33,351 nucleotides of DNA from assembly GCA_009835395.1 (NCBI GenBank), contig VXXM01000078.1, forward strand, positions 16,952 to 50,302, given 5' to 3'. Of the stretch, positions 31,301 to 33,351 are shown piece by piece. The notes under the pieces were generated by a model, which did not search any database, had not been told where the DNA came from, and saw nothing but the letters and a program-made list of their open reading frames with translations. Origin of the DNA: Acidimicrobiia bacterium (GTDB lineage Bacteria; Actinomycetota; Acidimicrobiia; Acidimicrobiales; CATQHL01). Position 1 is the first letter of the stretch. Every line of letters starts with the position of its first letter. A program made the position numbers and the translations under genes.

Positions 31301-31819
31301 GTGATCGAGATGGACCTCGTCGGCGTGCGCATCGAGCTGCCCACCAACACGCCGATCCTCCTGCTGCGCGAGCAGGCTCCGAATCCGCGGCTCCTGCCCA
31401 TCTTCATCGGCGCGCCGGAGGCGACGGCCATCGCCCTGGCTCTGGAGGGTGTCGAGGTGCCGCGCCCCATGACGCACGATCTCATCAAGGTCATCCTCGA
31501 GCACATGGGTGTGGCGCTGCTGCGGGTCCTGGTGACGGAGTTGCGCGACAAGACGTTCTACGCCGAGTTGGAACTGGGGGAGAACGGCCAGACCCAGCGG
31601 GTGTCGTGCCGCCCTTCCGACGCGATCGCCGTGGCGGTGCGCTGCGGTGCACCCATCTTCGCCGCCGAGGAGGTGCTGGCCGACGCCGGCTACCGGGAGC
31701 GGAGCGACGCCGAGGAGTCCGAGGACGACGAACCGTCCGAAACGCAGGATCCCGACGAGGTGGTCGAGCAGTTCCGCGAGTTCATCGACACCGTCCGCCC
31801 GGAGGACTTCGAGTCCTGA
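31301..31819 (+). CDS. Bifunctional nuclease-family protein (DUF151)
   Basis: A 172-residue protein of the DUF151/BFN family, related to plant proteins with DNase and RNase activity; the bacterial role is not settled. The conserved core is visible: MIEMDLVGVRIELPTNTPILLLRE, LPIFIGAPEATAIALALEGVEVPRPMTHDLIKVILE, and SCRPSDAIAVAVRCGAPIFAAEEVL. A very acidic tail (about 140-172, EESEDDEPSETQDPDE) follows. It matches Rv1829 in position between two MerR genes. A TATTGT box 6 bases before the GTG suggests independent, leaderless expression. Confidence 0.93.
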   Translation: MIEMDLVGVRIELPTNTPILLLREQAPNPRLLPIFIGAPEATAIALALEGVEVPRPMTHDLIKVILEHMGVALLRVLVTELRDKTFYAELELGENGQTQRVSCRPSDAIAVAVRCGAPIFAAEEVLADAGYRERSDAEESEDDEPSETQDPDEVVEQFREFIDTVRPEDFES

Positions 31820-31862
31820 CTCTCCGGCCGCCCGGCGAGATATCCCCAGGCCGGCGCGAATT

Positions 31863-31881
31863 GCAGTAGAGTAGTTACAGC
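31863..31881 (+). promoter_or_regulatory. Possible operator/promoter of the second MerR gene
   Basis: GCAGTAGAGTAGTTACAGC is a 19-bp imperfect palindrome of the form GCnGTA-N7-TACnGC. It contains the possible -10 TAGAGT (31867-31872) and would lie over the promoter 30 bases before the MerR start. MerR-family regulators often bind 19-20 bp inverted repeats overlapping their own promoter, so self-regulation is a reasonable guess. Confidence 0.4.
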
Positions 31882-31910
31882 GCTGGACGCAAGCTTCCGG
31901 AGGGACGTCC

Positions 31911-32444
31911 ATGAGCGACAATGTCGTACGTAGCTACACCTCGAAGCAGGCTCAGGAAATCGCCGGGATCACCTACCGGCAACTCGACTACTGGGCTCGG
32001 ACCGATCTGGTGCAGCCGTCGGTGACGTCGGCCGACGGCAGCGGATCCCGCCGTGCCTACTCCTACGGCGATCTGCTCAAGCTGCGGGTCATCAAGGATC
32101 TCCTCGACAATGGGGTCGGCCTGCCGCAGATCCGCGACGTGTTCGCGAACCACAAGCACATCCTCGGCGAGGACCTGGCCGGAGGCAGGCTCGTCATCAG
32201 CGGCGACGAGGTGCTGTTCATGACGGGCCCCGACGAGTTGGTGGCGCTGCTGCAGCGACCGGGCCAGCAGGCGCTGGCGCTCATCATGCTCGAGGTCGAG
32301 GGAATCAAGGAGCAGCTCAACGGCGCCATCGTCAGCGAACTCGGAGAGAGGCGCGACGGCTCCGCCGGGTCGGAGGGCGACGAGCGGCCAACTGTGCCGG
32401 AGGTCGGCGAGACCGGCGAGGCCGGCGCCGGCTACGGGACCTGA
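31911..32444 (+). CDS. MerR-family regulator, Rv1830-like
   Basis: A 177-residue protein. The N-terminal winged helix has YTSKQAQEIAGITYRQLDYWARTDLVQPS and RRAYSYGDLLKLRVIKDLLDNGVGLPQIRDVF. The middle part (about 85-130, LVISGDEVLFMTGPDELVALLQRPGQQALALIMLE) matches the family found next to DUF151 in Actinobacteria (Rv1830, implicated in cell division control). The last 40 residues are Gly/Glu-rich and look disordered. There are no effector-binding cysteines. GGAGG lies about 10 bases before the ATG. The upstream 91-base gap holds a 19-bp palindrome. Confidence 0.88.
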   Translation: MSDNVVRSYTSKQAQEIAGITYRQLDYWARTDLVQPSVTSADGSGSRRAYSYGDLLKLRVIKDLLDNGVGLPQIRDVFANHKHILGEDLAGGRLVISGDEVLFMTGPDELVALLQRPGQQALALIMLEVEGIKEQLNGAIVSELGERRDGSAGSEGDERPTVPEVGETGEAGAGYGT

Positions 32445-32476
32445 GGGAACCTCGACGCCACCGGGACTCCGGCGGC

Positions 32477-32833
32477 GTGCCGACATCCGATCCCGCTGTC
32501 GGCGGCGGGCCGGCCTTCGCCCATTCCTCGGAGCGGGCGTTCAGTGAGCTTCTCGACTTCTACGGCGTCTCGTGGGAGTACGAGCCCACCACCTTCGTGC
32601 TCGAACGGGATCCCTCGGGGCGCGTGCTGGAGGCCTTCACCCCGGACTTCTACCTTCCCTCGTACGACATCTACGTGGAGTTGACGACCCTTCAGCAGAA
32701 GCTCGTCACCAGGAAGAACCGCAAGGTGCGCAAGCTGCGGACGCGCTATCCCCACGTGCGCGTGAAGGTGCTTCACCGCCGGGCCACCCTGGGCCTGCTT
32801 GCGAAGTACGCCCAGGAGCCTGTGGCGGCCTGA
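32477..32833 (+). CDS. PD-(D/E)XK nuclease-like hypothetical protein
   Basis: A 118-residue protein of a family I recognise only as conserved and uncharacterised in Actinobacteria. It has the layout of a small restriction-endonuclease-like fold: E19 in a first helix (SSERAFSELLDFYGV), WEYEPTTFVLE, then FTPDFYLPSYDIYVELTT, where D57 and E68 would be the metal ligands (E-x-T and not the usual E-x-K; K75 or K80 could supply the lysine), then a basic helix (KLVTRKNRKVRKLRTRYP) and a closing strand VRVKVLHRR. The GTG start lacks a good ribosome binding site. It follows the MerR gene by 32 bases and ends before a strong hairpin. A nuclease function is inferred from fold pattern only. Confidence 0.6.
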   Translation: MPTSDPAVGGGPAFAHSSERAFSELLDFYGVSWEYEPTTFVLERDPSGRVLEAFTPDFYLPSYDIYVELTTLQQKLVTRKNRKVRKLRTRYPHVRVKVLHRRATLGLLAKYAQEPVAA

Positions 32834-32839
32834 GCGGGT

Positions 32840-32861
32840 GCCGCGGCGGGCCTGCCGCGGC
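32840..32861. terminator. Bidirectional terminator hairpin between convergent genes
   Basis: Two copies of the self-complementary octamer GCCGCGGC separated by GGGCCT form a perfect 8-bp GC stem in the 35-base gap between the PD-(D/E)XK-like gene and the opposing thioredoxin-like gene. There is no T tract on either side, so termination would depend on hairpin strength alone. Confidence 0.55.
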
Positions 32862-32868
32862 GGTGGGG

Positions 32869-33351
32869 TCAGATCGAGGCGGCCCTCTCGAGCAGGCTGT
32901 CAGCGTCGATGCCGCCGACGCCGCGCTCGACGACTTCCCCTGACGGCGAGAGCAGCACCCAGGATGGGTGGGAGAAGACGCCCAGCAGGGCCGCAGGGTC
33001 GAAGGACTCGCTCCACACCACAGGAAACGACTGGATTCCGGTCACTCCCACGAACTGCTCAGCGTCCATGAGAGTGTCCGTCACTCCCAGTCCCAGAACT
33101 TGGACCTGATTCCCGTGGTTTCGAGCGAACTGCTCGATGCCGGGGGCTTCCCGGCGGCAGACCGGTCAATGGGGTGCCCAGACCCACACGAAGATGGGCC
33201 GGTCGGTGGGTGCGAACGAGGCCAGCACGACGTTCTCGCCGCTGAAGACGTCGATGACCGTCAAGGTGGGAAGGTCGTTGGGGCCGGCCGGCGGTGGTGG
33301 TGGCGGCGGTTCGGGCGGAGGCGGAGGAGGCGGTTCGGGCGGCGGTGGTGG
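32869..33351 (-). CDS. TlpA/thioredoxin-like protein, candidate selenoprotein (partial)
   Basis: Read with its single in-frame TGA (33168-33166) as selenocysteine, the frame is open from the window edge to the stop at 32869: 160 residues, the N terminus lying outside the window. From the edge there is a Pro/Glu linker (residues 1-25), a strand-rich start (LPTLTVIDVFSGENVVLASF), then IFVWVWAPH-U-PVCRREAPGIEQF, where U (residue 62) stands at the first Cys of the CxxC redox motif and the resolving Cys is kept. The rest of the thioredoxin fold follows: VQVLGLGVTDT, the cis-Pro segment GIQSFPVVWSES, then HPSWVLLSPSGEVVERGVGG. The Pro-rich linker suggests an exported or membrane-tethered redox protein. 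Taken literally, the TGA leaves only a 71-codon remnant from 33084. Alternatives are a TGC/TGT to TGA sequencing error or a pseudogene, but the fold is intact on both sides. Confidence 0.7.
33139..33160 (-). promoter_or_regulatory. Candidate bacterial SECIS stem-loop
   Basis: On the mRNA the hairpin GCCGGG-AAGCC-CCCGGC begins 11 bases after the UGA, so its loop begins at base 17. An outer CUGC/GCAG pairing (33157-33160 with 33130-33133) could extend the stem. Bacterial SECIS elements sit just after the UGA, with the apical loop roughly 16-37 bases away and a G early in the loop. Distance fits; the G is at loop position 3, or position 1 if the closing pair opens, so the match is partial. Confidence 0.45.
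33305..33342 (-). repeat. 24-base-period repeat encoding a Pro/Glu linker
   Basis: GGCGGTTCGGGCGG on the plus strand occurs at 33305-33318 and 33329-33342. On the minus strand it encodes runs of prolines broken by single glutamates in the thioredoxin-like protein. It probably continues beyond the window. Confidence 0.6.

Noticed and set aside
32869..33084. A self-contained 71-codon minus-strand gene starting at ATG 33084
   Set aside because: It begins in the middle of a thioredoxin fold, after the active site, and the same frame upstream encodes the missing half; it is the 3' part of a larger gene interrupted by one TGA.
1..33351. Mobile elements, phage genes, CRISPR arrays or anti-phage islands
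   Set aside because: No transposase, integrase, regularly spaced repeat or foreign-looking gene block was found; composition is uniform and gene order is that of a core chromosome.

Overview
This 33.35 kb window is very GC-rich, gene-dense bacterial DNA with many GTG starts. Gene content and order point to an actinomycete-like organism (phylum Actinomycetota). The class Acidimicrobiia is my best guess, but it is inferred from general resemblance, not from a search. No rRNA, CRISPR array, insertion sequence or phage gene is visible, and no gap between genes exceeds about 130 bases.

Layout. (1) 1-2434: a low-complexity C-rich edge, a stand-alone Lrp/AsnC ligand-binding domain, then on the minus strand GTP-type PEP carboxykinase with a small cold-shock-like gene upstream. 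(2) 2553-24772: a long plus-strand housekeeping run: fakA-like DAK2 protein, recG, a GNAT acetyltransferase, rsmD, coaD, a SepIVA/DivIVA-like coiled-coil gene, DUF177 (yceD), rpmF, plsX, acpP, rnc, a degenerate Fpg-like gene, smc, a two-component pair, an HtrA protease, ftsY, ffh, rpsP, khpA, rimM, trmD, rplS and yraN. This merges the recG-plsX-acpP-rnc-smc-ftsY-ffh-rpsP-rimM-trmD-rplS order familiar from Bacillus with the mycobacterial sepIVA-DUF177-rnc-fpg-smc-ftsY order. (3) 24805-28353: tRNA-Pro(GGG), a DyP peroxidase with a strong terminator, an SRAP/HMCES protein and a DUF2079 membrane protein. (4) 28357-32833: HIT protein (minus strand), then pgsA, gcvH, an FtsR-like MerR regulator, an hpt-like gene, a DUF151 nuclease, a second MerR regulator and a PD-(D/E)XK-like protein. 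This resembles the mycobacterial pgsA-gcvH-garA-Rv1828-Rv1829-Rv1830 region but has no FHA (GarA) gene. (5) 32869-33351 on the minus strand: a TlpA/thioredoxin-like gene that runs off the window.

The standout observation is in that last gene. Its reading frame is open from the window edge to 32869 except for one TGA (33166-33168), which falls exactly where the first Cys of the thioredoxin CxxC motif should be (W-A-P-H-[TGA]-P-V-C-R-R-E-A-P). A 6-bp hairpin lies just downstream, as a bacterial SECIS element would. I read this as a candidate selenocysteine (UxxC) thioredoxin-fold protein that a standard gene caller would break or truncate.

Other points of interest: a recurring TANNNT box 6-8 bases before the start codon (rpmF, SRAP, pgsA, DUF151, response regulator, fakA), suggesting leaderless mRNAs; a 15-codon upstream reading frame whose stop overlaps the gcvH start; overlapping back-to-back -10 boxes between HIT and pgsA; two 20-bp direct repeats upstream of plsX; and an Fpg-family protein at the mutM locus lacking the catalytic proline and three of four zinc cysteines. 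All functional statements come from reading the translated sequence and from recalled family knowledge; no database search was possible.
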